DNA of 64,000 bases. Source: Malurus cyaneus samueli. Taxonomy: Eukaryota > Chordata > Aves > Passeriformes > Maluridae. The DNA is taken from the NCBI GenBank assembly GCA_009741485.1, contig CM019227.1, positions 13,688,669 through 13,752,668 on the forward strand. The letters run 5' to 3'. The position numbers and the translations under genes were made by a program. This document shows, one piece after another, positions 13,701 through 26,398 of the stretch; position 1 is the first letter of the stretch; each line of letters opens with the position of its first letter. The notes below the pieces were generated by a model. It made no database searches. It was not told the origin of the DNA and worked only from the letters and a program-made list of their open reading frames with translations.

Positions 13701-15164
13701 CATTTTAATGCAGTTTAAAAATGAATGTTGCTGTTCCCACCTCCTCCATCACTCTTCATACTTCCTCACTGCATTTCCCCCAGTCATTTCAGCACATCCC
13801 CATCCATTCATTCATCATCCTCCCCAAGCTGCTTTTATTGGATCCTGCTTTGTATTTGGTGCCCCAGACATTTCTCTTTATGCCCGAGAATAACCAGAAA
13901 AATCAACCTGTAGAAGAAAATAAATTTGCTTTTAAAAGTAAGAACCCTGAGACAGCTCAGCAGTGTGTCAGTACCTAACTAAGGAACATCCTTATTTTCC
14001 TTTTTTGCAAGATTTGAAGGTCAGACTGTGACATGGGGGACAGAAAAAGCAAACAAGCTCAGATGGGCCAACTCCAGCACCAGAAAGCAGCTATAAGGAC
14101 AAGAAATACGTGGGTGTGTGGTGGAACTGGTCAAGGAGAATACTCAGCATGTATTACCAGGTGAACATTGAGGGATCAGCACTTGCTCCAGGAGAAAAGA
14201 CTATTCTAAGGTCCCAGAGCTCATAAACTCTAAAAAGTTCCATTGATGCAGTTTCTTTCCCCCCTCTCTTCTCCCTTTCCTTTCCTGCTCATTCATGTAA
14301 CCAGAGTTTGTCAAAATTACAACTAAAGTTGCAGGCTCCCGGCTGCGACTGCTGAAAGTTCCCCTCCGTGCTCATTTTCACAGGGCTTTTGCAAGCTGCA
14401 GAGTGCCATCTAGACGGGGGAAGGAGGATGTGCTGCGAGTCAGCCAGCTGGAGGTAATAAATCCTTCAGGGATGCATCACAGAATGCCTACAAGATGCTT
14501 TGCAGAACAGCTCTTTGCAGACTGCAGATGTTTTGTGGCAATTTTTTTTAAAGTACTAAAATCCTCCCGTGGCTGAATGAGCAATGGTCTCAAATGGCTT
14601 GTGGGATGAGACGAGAGCCCTTTTAGTTTAGCATCTGAATATTTATGCATTCTCATAGAGAAACATTTTAGCTCCTTATTTTTTCCAGGCTGTTTGAGGT
14701 TCACATGGCCACTGAATCAGGACAATTTTTAATGCTGGGCTTCTAGGCAGAGCCTCATTAAAGGACACATGGATGTGAATGAGGCGTTGCACACAAATTA
14801 ATGAGTTTTTTACCTATGTGCAAATATTTGCCTGTGGAGAGGTATTGGAAGGCATAGACTTCATGAGCTGTGGATTTTTAGCAACAGGCTGAAAACCTTA
14901 CCTATATCACAGGTGGAAAAAAAATCTGAGATAACTACAGAGATGTGGTGGTGCTGTCCCCATGGCCTCTGTTAAATCCAGCATGGAAATCAGTCCACTG
15001 CACCTTGCTGCCTGCCCTTGCCCAAGCTCACATGATAACCTCTGGAAAAATTCAGCAGAAGGCTGAGCTGGGGACACAACAAGCAGAACAAATGTGTTCA
15101 CCTTTCTCCTTTCAAACCTGACCTCACAAATTCACCATTTAAACTGAGCAGCACTGAAACAGAC
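10786..15164. other. Gene-free spacer with a small GC-rich patch
   Basis: No gene was recognised. An AT-rich stretch at about 10905-11040 sits directly against a CpG-containing patch at about 11040-11160, next to minisatellite A. The rest is ordinary spacer, including a pyrimidine-rich run near 14255-14290. Confidence 0.65.
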
Positions 15165-15365
15165 TTGTGGAATGGTTTGGGTTAGAGGGAACCTTAAAGA
15201 TCGTCTCGTTTGAACCCCCCTGCCATGGGCAGGGACACCTTCATTGGACCAGGTTGCTCCAAGCCCTGGCCTTGGACACTGCCAGGGATCCAGAGGCAGC
15301 CACAGCTTCTCTGGGAACCTGTGCCAGGGCCTCACCATCCTCACAGCAACACAGCCAAAGAATGC
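15165..15365 (-). mobile_element. CR1-type LINE, 5'-truncated 3' end
   Basis: The plus strand reads GGAATGGTTTGGGTTAGAGG, then AACCCCCCTGCCATGGGCAG, then ACCAGGTTGCTCCAAGCCCT and CCTGTGCCAGGGCCTCACCA. This is the reverse complement of the familiar avian CR1 3' tail, so the element lies on the minus strand. Only about 200 bp of the terminal region is left and the reverse transcriptase part is absent. The typical terminal octamer repeats are missing or decayed. Confidence 0.88.
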
Positions 15366-18300
15366 CTCATCTCAAGAGTCCATATTTAAAAGACAGCAGC
15401 ACAAAGTTGCCCTCCGGAAGCATGATCATTTCTTTGGGAGTTATAAAACCAAGCACCAGCACAGCAATGTAATAAATAATAAAACCTGGTGAATAATGCA
15501 AATAAAACATTTTATCTTCCTATTTTTCATGTTTCTAAATATATTTCCTTCCGTTGCTGTCAGCCCTTTTCTGCTTTGCCTTTCACAAACCTTCATATGT
15601 AGCAGAAACAAATTGGAAAGGGCTTGGGAGAGAAAGAAGGGGCTGCTGTCACCCCTGCCTTGTTCCCCCTTCCTCTGCCACACTCTGTCAGGACCAGGAA
15701 GCCGGGGGCTGGATTTACATTCAGTAGAGAGGCTTTCCCAGCCTGTAATTATGCTGACAGCTCCACGAAAGCTTTACTTTGGGTCTAATTAAGACTTATT
15801 AGAGTTGAAAACAAACAGAACTCGGTTCTTTCCAGTATGATAGACCATTTACATGTCAAAGGCAAAAAGATGAAAAAAAAAAAAAGAAAAAAAAAAAAAA
15901 AAGGAAATTCAATTCAAGGAGAAAAAAAGAAAAAAACAGGTCTGTGTCCAGTATTTTGAGTGAGAGCATGGAGATCATGGAGCCTTTCATGAGCATCACC
16001 ATCCGAGATGGTGGCATGGTGGCCAGAGGGACAGAGCCTGACACAGAGCTCCTCACCCACTGGTTAGGGGCCACTTGCACACTGCTCCCCAACACGTGCT
16101 TGTTAATGCTCTGAGGCAGGACAGAAATTCAGCCTTTCAGAGTGTCTGATGGCTGAGAGAAGGGGCAGCAAGAGAGGCAGGACATGCAGGTCCTTGGGAT
16201 GAAGGGCTGCATGCTTCCACAACTGCAGCAGAGAATGCACAACCTGGGCTTGCCTCGGTCAACAGGAATGTCACCTTAGTTTGTGTACTGAATACCTAAT
16301 GTAGGTGCAGGAAAAGGACACTAAAGCAGAGTTTTGCGAAGAGACATTCACAGGAGTTGCACCAGACACCAGCAGATCAAGTTCAAAGGAAAGAGGCAAG
16401 TTCCCACCTGGTGCAAGTGGATTTTCCCTTCTCCAGAGAGACACAGACAATAAATGCAGCTCATTCACTCTTTTCATAGACTCTTTTCTCACATTAAGAG
16501 CAGAAGATGATGAGACCGTGTGTCGAGCTGCAGTTATAAGCCATCCTTCGTCAGCACTCTGGTGCTGAGCCCAGCACAGCTGCTGGAGTGCCAGTGCCCT
16601 CTCCTGTTCAGTGTGCACCAGCTTCCCTGCTCGTTCCACTGCATGCCTGCAGAGACTGGGGAAACATTCCCAGCCTGACATCCTGCTAACAGCCCATAAA
16701 AAAACGGTATTTATAAGGTTAAGGGAAATGTGGAAATGCTGCAGAACTTCCATGGACACTGTGTCCTCTTTGCCGCAGTCCAGAAGAGTTATCGCTTGCA
16801 TCGGGCCATTTAGGAAGAAATAATCCTCAAACTAGCCCATGTCATTATGTACAGCGGGTTTGCATCCTCCTTCCAGAGCACATCTTCAATGACATTCAGT
16901 TTTACTCTGTGTGGCTGTAACTTGAACTCCAGCCGCTGACATATGTATTCACAAAGTTACAGAGGAGGAAATCAAAGCCAAAGGGGAATTGTTAGGGGTC
17001 TGACAATGGGGTTTATCCTCCCACCATGCCTGGACAGTTTTCCAGATTTTTTAAACTGTCATGTGATTACAGCAGCACAGATTCATCCTCATTTGACCAC
17101 AGTATTAAAAGCAGTGGTGCTTAAGCAAAATTAATAAGATCAGACAAAACTTCGTGCTAAAATATTACCTAGGATGTTGGTGGGAATATATTTACACAGT
17201 ACCTCTCACTTCAAAAGTTGTACTAACCTGTACAGCAGCTTAAATTAATTCTGCTTTGTGTTCTGGCAGACAGAAACAACAAATACAGCTGCTCTGTTAC
17301 CAGCTGCCAAATCTCCTTCCATAAACCTATCTGCTGGCAGCTCCTACTGGGAGCAGAGACCTGGTGTGGGGTTCCCAGGGGTCACAGAGATGCAAGGCCA
17401 TGCTGCAATCACAGGGTGTTACAGGGTTACCCCACAGAGCCCTGCTCCAGCCAAAGAGCAAAGCTCAGAGCACAGAGCACCTGTGCAAGGGCCTCGATGC
17501 TCACACCCAGGGGCTTCCCATAGCTCCTCATGTGCAGATTTGGACATCTCCAATGGTTTTTTTCCTGCAGCTCAGATCCATGAAAGAAAACTATTCTGTC
17601 CCGGTTTGGATATTCACACCAAATCCATCAGTGTACCAGGGTTTTTCCAATGATGATTTGGGGGTTTGTCAGCTCGTTACATAACATATGCTCACACTGC
17701 AATAATTAGGGCCAGATCTGGAACTTGCTGAAAGCCAGCTGGGAAATGGGGATTTATCCAAGAACAAGTTTTGGAACCCCTACAAAGCAAAAGAGATATT
17801 GCACCAAAGTTTAAAAGTATTTCCACACCACAAACTGTGTTGGTTGGAGTCTAAAATGAAATTTGTGCACTTGCTTGTGGTTGTTACTTCAAACTCACAG
17901 TAGCCCCACTACCCCACTTTTAGGAAGAGCCCATCAAGGGACTTACACTTTCACTAGACAGATGTACAAGCAGAAAGCAATGCCCTATATTTCTGAGAAA
18001 ATCACTCCCAAAGTAGAATATGAAGGGAAAGCAATACATCCAGGAGCCTGCCTGTATGCACCTTCATCAGGCCAGTGAGTGAAATCATCTCCTTTATGTC
18101 AAAACCATCAGGTTTAGGCTCTTCTAGCCTGAAGCAGCAGCAGCTGAGCTGGAGCTTCCTCGAGCTGGTTCATGTGCTGGAGGTGTGGGCATCCTCTCCT
18201 ATAGCAGGGCACCTGCCAAAGTTAACCCTGGTGAGTTTGGAGCCATCCTTGGGAGGTGACACACACTGTGAGAGCAAACAGCCCAGCTGGGCACGTCCTC

Positions 18301-20439
18301 TGCAGCTGAGGCTCCTGCTGTGGCTGCACATCAGACTACAGAGCAAATCCAGCACAGGCTCTGCTGCAAATCCACCCCAGAACCCTCCTCTGAGCTCTGC
18401 ATGGCTGCTGAGGGAGGCTGCTGAAGGTTTTCTTTCTGTAGGACACCGACATTAATTAATCTGTGACTTTAAAGCCATTTATGGCACTAAAGGTCTCTCC
18501 TGAAATTTCTAGTTACAGCTGATGCCTATACCTAGCAAGTTACTTTTCTCTATTAAATCACTGCTGACATTCAGTGTTTCCCTTCCATCTCCTCTGTAAG
18601 GTATTTTGAGTTCCAGGCGCTCAGGGTGAATTTAGGCAATAATTATCCCTGTGAAATGTCACCCACATAGGAGAGGGACTGGCTGAGGTACCATGTCACC
18701 AGGCAGGGAAAACACCATTCCTCTCACTCCCTATTCAGATAGCCTCCTCACTGAAGTATTCACTTCTCTTGTTTTGTGGTCCAAAAGCATTCAAGATATA
18801 ATAAAACTCTATAAATTATATAAATAAAGATACAATGTATAATACTTTTGATAACTCAAAATGTTTTCATACCAAATTGCCAACAGCCTCTGAAATCTCT
18901 AAATAGCCAAAAGCAGAAAGCATTTAATTGCACTCTGAGTCACTGATGGATTTCAGTCCATCTGTAACATTTAAACATTATTGGAGTAGTGATCTCCAAC
19001 AGCTACATCCATATTAACAAATAAGAAAAAAGGTCAAGTTCCAAGTGCATTGAAATCAATACAGCTTTAAATGCACTCATTTGAGATGAATCTAAAACCC
19101 TTACATGTTAAAAAGTGCCAGCTCAACATTTTTCTAGGAACTGAATCACCTTCCTACCAGCCCCACAGGACTCCAAAGAGTGTTTCAGGGGGAAGATGTT
19201 CAAGAAGCCTTAAAAAATAGGAAAAAACCTCAGGGTGGCAACAATGAGTAATTTCTGAAATGTACTTCCAAAAGGTAAGGGAAAAACAGAGGCTACCCAA
19301 AAGAGTAGCAAGTCAGTTAAATAAATACTGGCATTTACTAACATTTAAAATCTGGTCCATAGTTCATTCTACAGCCACAGTATAACAAAAATATGTCAGA
19401 GTCTATGCTGTAAGTTGCTGAAATTCATCTGAATCAATAGGAAACCTGGAACAAAGCATAGCTCCCATCCAGATGAAAATACCTAACCTGCTGGCCCTTT
19501 GGTGGACTTTGTCTCACGACTGTACACTATGGACCATACAGATGATTTCAACACAGACCTATTTGAAACAATGAAAAAATTAGAGGATGTGAGGAAAGGG
19601 AAGAATGACAGAAAAGGTGAGGTATTGCTGAGTGAAGGCAGAGGTGGGAGGTACCACAGGGGAGCACAAGGGGGAAAGGATTTGCCAGAATAAGATGCAG
19701 ATCCACAGCCTTGGTTCTACTGATATAAATGGTTAAAAATAAAAGATAGTTAAAACAAGGTACTTGCTTGTTTGTGGCAGCAGTGCCTCCCGTTCTGAAG
19801 TCCACACTCCTCTCAGAGGCCATTCCTTCAGTCGGGAGAGTGACAATAACACAGCTGTGCTATTGAGTTCATCCACACCAAAGGGTGGCAGAAAGCCTTG
19901 GCAACCCCTCACTTGCCTCCAGGACAGCCAGGAGGGATTTCACACTGTATGCAAATTTATTTAACCAGGAATTTGAGCTCAGACCTTTACCTCACCAAGA
20001 TAAGCTCAGGGAAAACCCACTCGGCGTCAATATGCTCAGCCAGGCTCCAGTTTGCTGCAGAAAAGTGAGTCCTGTTTCCTGAGCTTCACAAATAATGGAG
20101 TCTGTAGAAATAGTCTGTAAAATGGGATTTCAGTTACACCTGAGTTGGACCTATTAAAAAAAAATTCCTTATGCTTTGAAGCTGTTGATGCAGGGCCAGA
20201 GCCATTAGTGCAGATGCAAGCTCAGGAATGATTTTGGTTTGAACTGAACACCTGCTCCCCCTGTGCCCCTCAGGCTGGGCAGGAGCCAGCCTGGCTTCGG
20301 CTCGCATTCTCTCTAAGTGTGTGCAAAAACTTCTGGCATTGGCAGACAAGATGTGTTTGATACAAAAACAAAGGTGGCAGTAGGGCCTGGGTGGAACATG
20401 TGCCATGAGTTTGCTCCAGAGGGGCTTCAGTTTGGAGTC
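15366..20439. other. Gene-free spacer
   Basis: No gene was recognised. An A-rich tract at about 15871-15930 is a simple repeat. The largest open frame (16801-16271, minus, 176 codons) has no recognised domain and no supporting splice or promoter context. It is taken as chance. Confidence 0.65.
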
Positions 20440-21056
20440 ATCACGGCCATCTGTGTCCCTTCCACACCCTGAATGTCTGCACAGGGACAGCGCAGGGTCA
20501 CACAGCATGGGCCTGACCCTTTCACACCCTGAATGTCTGCACAGGGACAGCTCAGGATCACTACAGCCATCTCTGCCTCTTCCACACCCTGACAATGTGC
20601 ACAGGGACAGCTCAGGGTCACCACAGCTGGGTCTGACCCTTTCACACACCCTGACAGTCTGCACAGGGACAGTGCAGGGTCACCACAGCTGGGTCTGACC
20701 CTTTCACACACCCTGAGTGTCTGCACAGGGACAGTGCAGGGTCACTACAGCCATCTCTGCCCCTTCCACACCCTGACAGTCTGCACAGGGACAGCGCAGG
20801 GTCATCACAGCTGGGTCTGACCCTTTCACACACCCTGACTGCACAGGGACAGTGCAGGGTCACCACAGTCATCTCTGACCCTTCCACACCCTGACTGCAC
20901 AGGGACAGCTCAGGGTCACAACAGCCATCCCTGCCCCTTTCACACATCCTGAATGTCTGCACAGGGACAGCCCAGGGTCACAACAGCCATCCCTGCCTCT
21001 TCCACACCCTGAGTGTCTGCACAGGGACCTTTTGCACAGGGACCTTTTGCACACCA
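20440..21056. repeat. Minisatellite B: about 10 copies of a 56-62-bp unit in two subtypes
   Basis: The anchor CACAGGGA recurs at 20480, 20540, 20600, 20662, 20724, 20784, 20842, 20898, 20960 and 21020. Units share CACACCCTGA and CTGCACAGGGACAG. They alternate between two spacer types, one with CAGCTGGGTCTGACCCTTTC and one with CAGCCATCTCTGCC. The final copy decays into two short CACAGGGACCTTTTG units. Cys-rich open frames on the minus strand here are products of the repeat and not genes. Confidence 0.95.
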
Positions 21057-21351
21057 ACCTGCCCGGGCAGGGACACAGCCTGCTGTCAGCCCATGGCCCC
21101 TCGCCAGCCCAGCAGTGTCACCACACCTGTGGCACCTGCAACACCAGGGAGCTCAGGGCAACACTGGCAACCAAATCCCCCTGTCCCCAACACCACAGTG
21201 ACACAGTGCCCCTCTGCAGCTGATGATGCAGCTTTTTCCCTGGAATAACACATGGCAGTGAGGTAGTATGTCTGTGTTTAACCCCAACCATGGCTCAGCC
21301 CTGGAAGTGACCCTGGCCTGGCTGTCCATGGGCCCTTCAGGAGCAAATGTT

Positions 21352-22101
21352 GCACAGCGGGCCGGGGACAGTGTGACAAGGCTGTGGCAGTGCCATAAGG
21401 CTGGGGACAGTGTGACAAGGCTGTGGCAGTGCCATAAGGCTGGGGACAGTGTGACAAGGCTGTGGCAGTGCCGTAAGGCCACGGGCAGTGCCACAAGGCC
21501 GGGGACGGTGTGATAAGGCTATGGCAGTGCCATAAGGCCACAGGCAGTGTGCCAAGGCTGAGGACAGTGTGATAAGGCTACAGACAGTGTCACAATGCTG
21601 TGGGCAGTGCCATAAAGCCATGGCAGTGCCATAAGGCTGTGGGCAGTGCCATAAGGCTGTGGGTATTGTCATAAGGCCATGGACAGTGTGATAGAGCCGT
21701 GGACAGTGTGATAAAGCCATGGATGGTGTGCTAAGGTTGTCGCACTGTTACAAGGCCATGGGCAATGCCACAAGGCTGTGGGCATTGTGATAAGGCTGAG
21801 GACAGTGTCACAAGGCCGTGGGCAGTGCCATAGCACTGTGGGCATGGTGCTAAGGCTGTGGGCATTGTGATAAAGCTGAGGACAGTGTTACAAGGCCATG
21901 GGCAGGGCCACGAGGCCGTGGGCAGTGCCATTAGGCTGTGGCAGTGCCATACGGTCATGGCAGTGCCATAAGGCCATGGGCATTGTGATAAGGCTGAGGA
22001 CAGTGTCACAAGGCCATGGACGGTGCGATAAGGCCGTGGACGGTGTGCTAAGGCTGTGGGCAGTGTGATAAGGCCATGGACGGCACGATAAGGCCGTGGC
22101 T
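21352..22101. repeat. Minisatellite C: about 37 copies of a 20-bp unit
   Basis: The consensus monomer is GTGGGCAGTGCCATAAGGCT, with common variants at the second base pair block and GTGTGATAAGG forms. At the left end, 19- and 20-bp monomers pair into a repeated dimer of about 39 bp. Phase is held almost without slip from 21541 to 22094. The minus-strand frame ALWHCPQPYGTA arises because three 20-bp units make 60 bp, which keeps frames open without being a gene. Confidence 0.96.
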
Positions 22102-25100
22102 GCCCATGGCCAGCACTGAGGCTCCGCTGGTTCACACCCTAGATGGCAGCAGCACCCAAGAAATGAGCTGGGAAACCCAAACCTGCCTGTGCCTGATGGG
22201 GATTCACATTCGCATAAATCCCACCTGGAGGCCTTCATCCAAAAGCAATTTAAAAGAACAGAAGGTGCATGTGAACATGAAGCATTTCTGGAGGCCAGGA
22301 CCGAGGTGTCGGCTCCCCTCATGGCAGCACAGCACGGACAGAGCCAGCTTTGCCAGGCAGCCTGCAGAGAGCACGGGGACAGTCTGCTCCTCTCTGGCAC
22401 CATAATGGCAATAAACCTGCTGTGGCGGGGGAACTGGGAGGACTGAGCCATGGGGAGGGATGACACCCTCAGCTGGGGAAACCTTGGCCCATTTCGCTGT
22501 TTTACCATTTGTAACTCATACCCATACCTAACAATGACTGTACTGCTTCCAGCACTGGTTCTTGCCCAGCTCCATGGCTGTTTCTCAGCACCTAGACAGG
22601 AGTACAGCCCCAGCCCAAGAGCACAGGGCTGGCACTGGCACAGGGCACTGGCACAGGGAGATGGCTGCTGGGACAGTGCTGGGCAGCAGAAGCTGCAGAG
22701 ACATCCGTGTTTCATCCACCCAAGAGCAGTGTGCGCACACCCTGTCAGGATTTTTGCAGCACCACAGGGCAGCAGAAGATGCTGGCTGCCATTCCCACTC
22801 TGACACACAGGACAGGCACTGCACAGCACTGCCTTCACTCTGGAAGGTGTCAGAGACCTTCAGAGAGCCCAGACAAGTCAGCTCACAGCAGACTCTCTCT
22901 CCTGGCCATGCTGGCACTACCCCTGCCTCCCAAAGCTCCTGCAAACTCTGCAGTGCTGCAGTCAGGGCTGCAGTGAACTCCTGGGAGTTCACTCTATTCC
23001 ACCCCTCATTCTGAAAGAACATGAATATTTTAGCATCAATGACTATTGATTTTCTTTCTCCATCTTGCATTTCTTGAGCACATCCTGTATGGAAACAAAC
23101 TTGAGAGAGAAGAAAAGAGAGAAAATAATGTTGTTTAATTTGCAATGTATTACCAACTTCATTATGTGAGACGCTAAGCCTGGACATCACTGCATGGATT
23201 AAGTGTCACTGAGGCAGATAATGGACACAATACATCTACAAATGAAAAACAGAATGAGATACAAGTAGCAGAGGTGGGAAAAAATCACTCCACCCGCTGC
23301 CTCATGCATCTGCAGCAACCAAGGCACCAGCCTGAGCCTCAGCCCCCTGGGCTGGGCACTGCCACAGGTTGCACCAGATCACCTGAAAAGCATCTTGGCC
23401 ACCTTGGCACCCACTTCACTGCTGTCTGAGAAGAGTTAATTTCAGGCTAGATAATCAAGAGTTACCCTTGTATAATAAAGTCATGATTATGGAGATTACA
23501 CCAGCTCTGCTGATCTATTTGGAAGTTTAAACACAAGAAACACACAGGATTAACAAAAAGTGACAGTTTCAGCTCCAAGGGCCTGCTGCAAAGTTGCCTT
23601 CAGCCACTGAGAAAGTAGGCAAAGCAGGCTGTCAGGATGGATTTTGATCTTCATAAAGGCAAGATGACAGCACACTGCGCTTCTAAGGATACAAACACAG
23701 CTAGTAAATTCAAGGTTTTCTGTTGCATAGTTCTGTTCATCTGATGATCTCAGGAGTTCGTTTAGCTAAAAAAAGCATTCCTCACCAGTCACCTGAGCAG
23801 GCAAAGGCTCTGTTAGGGAGCAAACCCACAGGGGAGGGATGCAACCTTGCCATCACATGGGGCAGAGCACCTCTTGGCACAACCTGCTGGATGCCACCTT
23901 CCAAAAGAAAATCTGGGCTAAAACACAAGAAGCAAAACTCCAGACTTTGGGAGAGCCAGAACTCCTTCTCCACACCTCATGCTGCCCATACCACCCCACC
24001 TTTTCTCTGCCTGCTAATATGGGGATAAATGCTGCTTTCAAAAAATATTTAGACAGTAGCTGAATCACTGCCACATTATGGATATGCTCCAGGGGAAGAC
24101 TCCCAAAAAAACATGGGCTCAACCACCACATGGGACTTAGGGGATACGAGATCTCTGTAATCTTGGAGAGGATTCTCTCCTTCTCCTCTCTACCTGTACC
24201 TTGCAAAATCAGTGAGCTGCAGTGGGCTCAAAAAAAGAGATTCACCCCTCCTTTTTCCTGTGAGGCTCTGGCATGGGAAGAAGCTCCTCCAATTCATTCC
24301 CAAGCAGTGGAAATTGGCATGGCTCCATAAAGCAGCTGAAGATCTGGCTCCACTTGATAGCAGTTTTATCTGAGATCACGATGAGCTTGACTAGAGGGTG
24401 CCAGCTGGATTGCTCTGGGGAACCATATTTATAGATAACACTTGAAAGGGCAAGTTCAAGGTGATGGCCCCTGGTGGCCCTTTTTTGTATTCCTTCAAGA
24501 GATCCTTATTCACACCTACTCGAGTGCTTGCCAGGCAGGTTGGAAAGGCAGCAGATAGCTCCTGGTGCTTTGTGCTCCCTGCAGCCTCCTGGCAGGAGCG
24601 CTGCTGCCACCTTGCCCTGCACCACAGGCCATGGACAGCTGACATGTAGCTGCTCATTCTTCAGATGGAAACTTCATTTCTGTGGTCAGAGCAATTTGGG
24701 GTTTTTTTAATCAGAGGAATGAGATTCTCAGTGCAGCAACAGCATATCACCACTTTTTAGAGCCATCACCTGCTTGCCTCTGAGCACAGCACTTGTTATT
24801 TGACTCTGGGCATTTTGTTGCACAAAGAACATTGCAAAATCATTGGCAAGAATCACCTGAGGGATTATTTTTGTTTGCTGAAGGACTGGTTTTCAAAGGG
24901 GTGAAGGGAGTAGGCATAGGAATTAAATAATCCCAAAGGCTCTTCGCATCGCTTTAAAAAACTTGGGAGATATTTTAAAGCATCCGCATCACTCCCATGA
25001 AATCTCCAGTAAGACAGAGATGCCTCCACTGAGCCTAAACCATGAACTAAAGCTGTAGGCTTAAAATGGAGAAAGAATTCCCCTCCACACCACTGCATCA

Positions 25101-26273
25101 TGGCTTTATTTGGGAACTTAGGCCACTTGGCTTTATGCAGCTCTAATACTCCACGTGGACCATTGTAAAAATGACTTTTGAAGTCACCCAAGCCATCCAT
25201 TGGCCACTATAGCCAATGCTGGAACAGGACCAGCAGGAATACAAACCTACCCCAGTCCAAGCCCACAGCTATTGCAGCTGAGGGCAGTGAGAGCCCACAG
25301 GAAAATTCCCTTCACCCTCCAATACTCCTGTACCACCTCTTACACATCACTTATTCCTTCCATTCTTCAACATCTCCTGCTGACCATCTGTGCATAGGCT
25401 GGGCTCAGGCATTGGAACAACTTCAAAAAATCTGAATTTCTGGGGATGTCAGGCTGAAACAGAATAACTAATCCATGTACTACTTTTCAGGCAACATCCC
25501 AGGTTTATGCAAAACAATTTCAAGTAGCCAACAGCCCACCTGGTGCTTTTTTTGAGACACTGTCCAGTAAGCAGAAAGTTTTACACCTTTATACCAGGTA
25601 TAAGGTCAGGGTTTTAGAGTCTCCCAATAAAGGGACATAGCAACACTTAAACCTTTAACTGATTATGTGTCTAATCTTCATTGTTCTGTCCTTTCTCCAG
25701 TATCAAACCACATCAGAACACACAGTAACAGAACCCACTGTATACAGTGTTTCACTCCCCATTTCACTATATTAGCTGCCAACCTGCCAGAACACTAATG
25801 AGGAGGGGGCTTGGCCTTAATACAGAACCTTTTAATTAGAAACTTTTAATTGACCAGTCAGCCCTTAGAATATTTTTTTATGACTTTATCAAAACCAACC
25901 TCTGGCAGAAGTTCTCCTTCCTTTGGATGTGATGCTTCCATCAGATGACACAAACTCCCAGCACACACCAGCACCTCCACAATCCAACCCAAATCCACCC
26001 AGCTACTTTAGAGCTCATGAAATGTTCTAGATGGAGACAAGAAATCCACGTACTCAAATTTGGATTGGTTTCTGCTTTGAAGGGCTACCTATACTTGGAG
26101 TAGCAGTTCTGATGACAACCTTCAAGTTTCCAGAAGAGTATGTGCCTCACAGGAAAGGGAAATTAATCTATCCTTGTTAGTGGTCAGCTGCTATTTGAGT
26201 ATGGCTTGGCAGCAAGGACAGCAGTGCCTTTTACCCCCTCACTGTGTTGACGTCAGGACAGAGCAAATCCTGG
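22102..26273. other. Gene-free spacer
   Basis: No gene was recognised. The minus-strand open frame at 23190-22585 (201 codons) and its overlaps have no identifiable domain, and part of that stretch is locally repetitive (CTGGCACAGGG at 22629-22660). Confidence 0.65.
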
Positions 26274-26398
26274 AGTAATTCAGGCAGAAAGGGAGCCCAG
26301 GAGGTTACCTGCTCCAATCTCTGCTCAAAGCAGCTCCAGGAACAGGATGGAATCTGCAGCATCTCCAGGGGTGGGAACCCCATAACCTGCAGGCAATC
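26274..26398 (-). mobile_element. Diverged CR1-type LINE 3' fragment
   Basis: The order of short blocks on the plus strand (GAAAGGGAGCC, GGAGGTTACCTGCTCCAA, TGCTCAAAGCAG, ATCTCCAGGGGTGGGAACCC, CATAACCTGCAGGCAA) follows the reverse complement of CR1 tails. Divergence is much higher than in the copy at 15.2 kb. Only about 125 bp remain, so the subfamily cannot be named. Confidence 0.6.

Noticed and set aside
14395..14420. Partial CTCF-like motif (GTGCCATCTAGACGG)
   Set aside because: It matches only part of the core and differs at important positions; too weak to list.
16271..16801. 176-codon minus-strand open frame
   Set aside because: No recognised domain, no credible splice borders and no promoter; kept as spacer.
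20134..21057. Cys-rich minus-strand open frames (VCERVRP.../SLCRHSGC...)
   Set aside because: They are translations of minisatellite B. The near-60-bp unit keeps frames open by chance.
21153..22838. Minus-strand open frames up to 316 codons with repeated ALWHCPQPYGTA
   Set aside because: They are translations of the 20-bp minisatellite (three units make 60 bp), extended into ordinary spacer.
22585..23190. 201-codon minus-strand open frame
   Set aside because: Composition is Ser/Cys/Ala/Leu-rich with no domain, and part of the stretch is locally repetitive; no supporting context.
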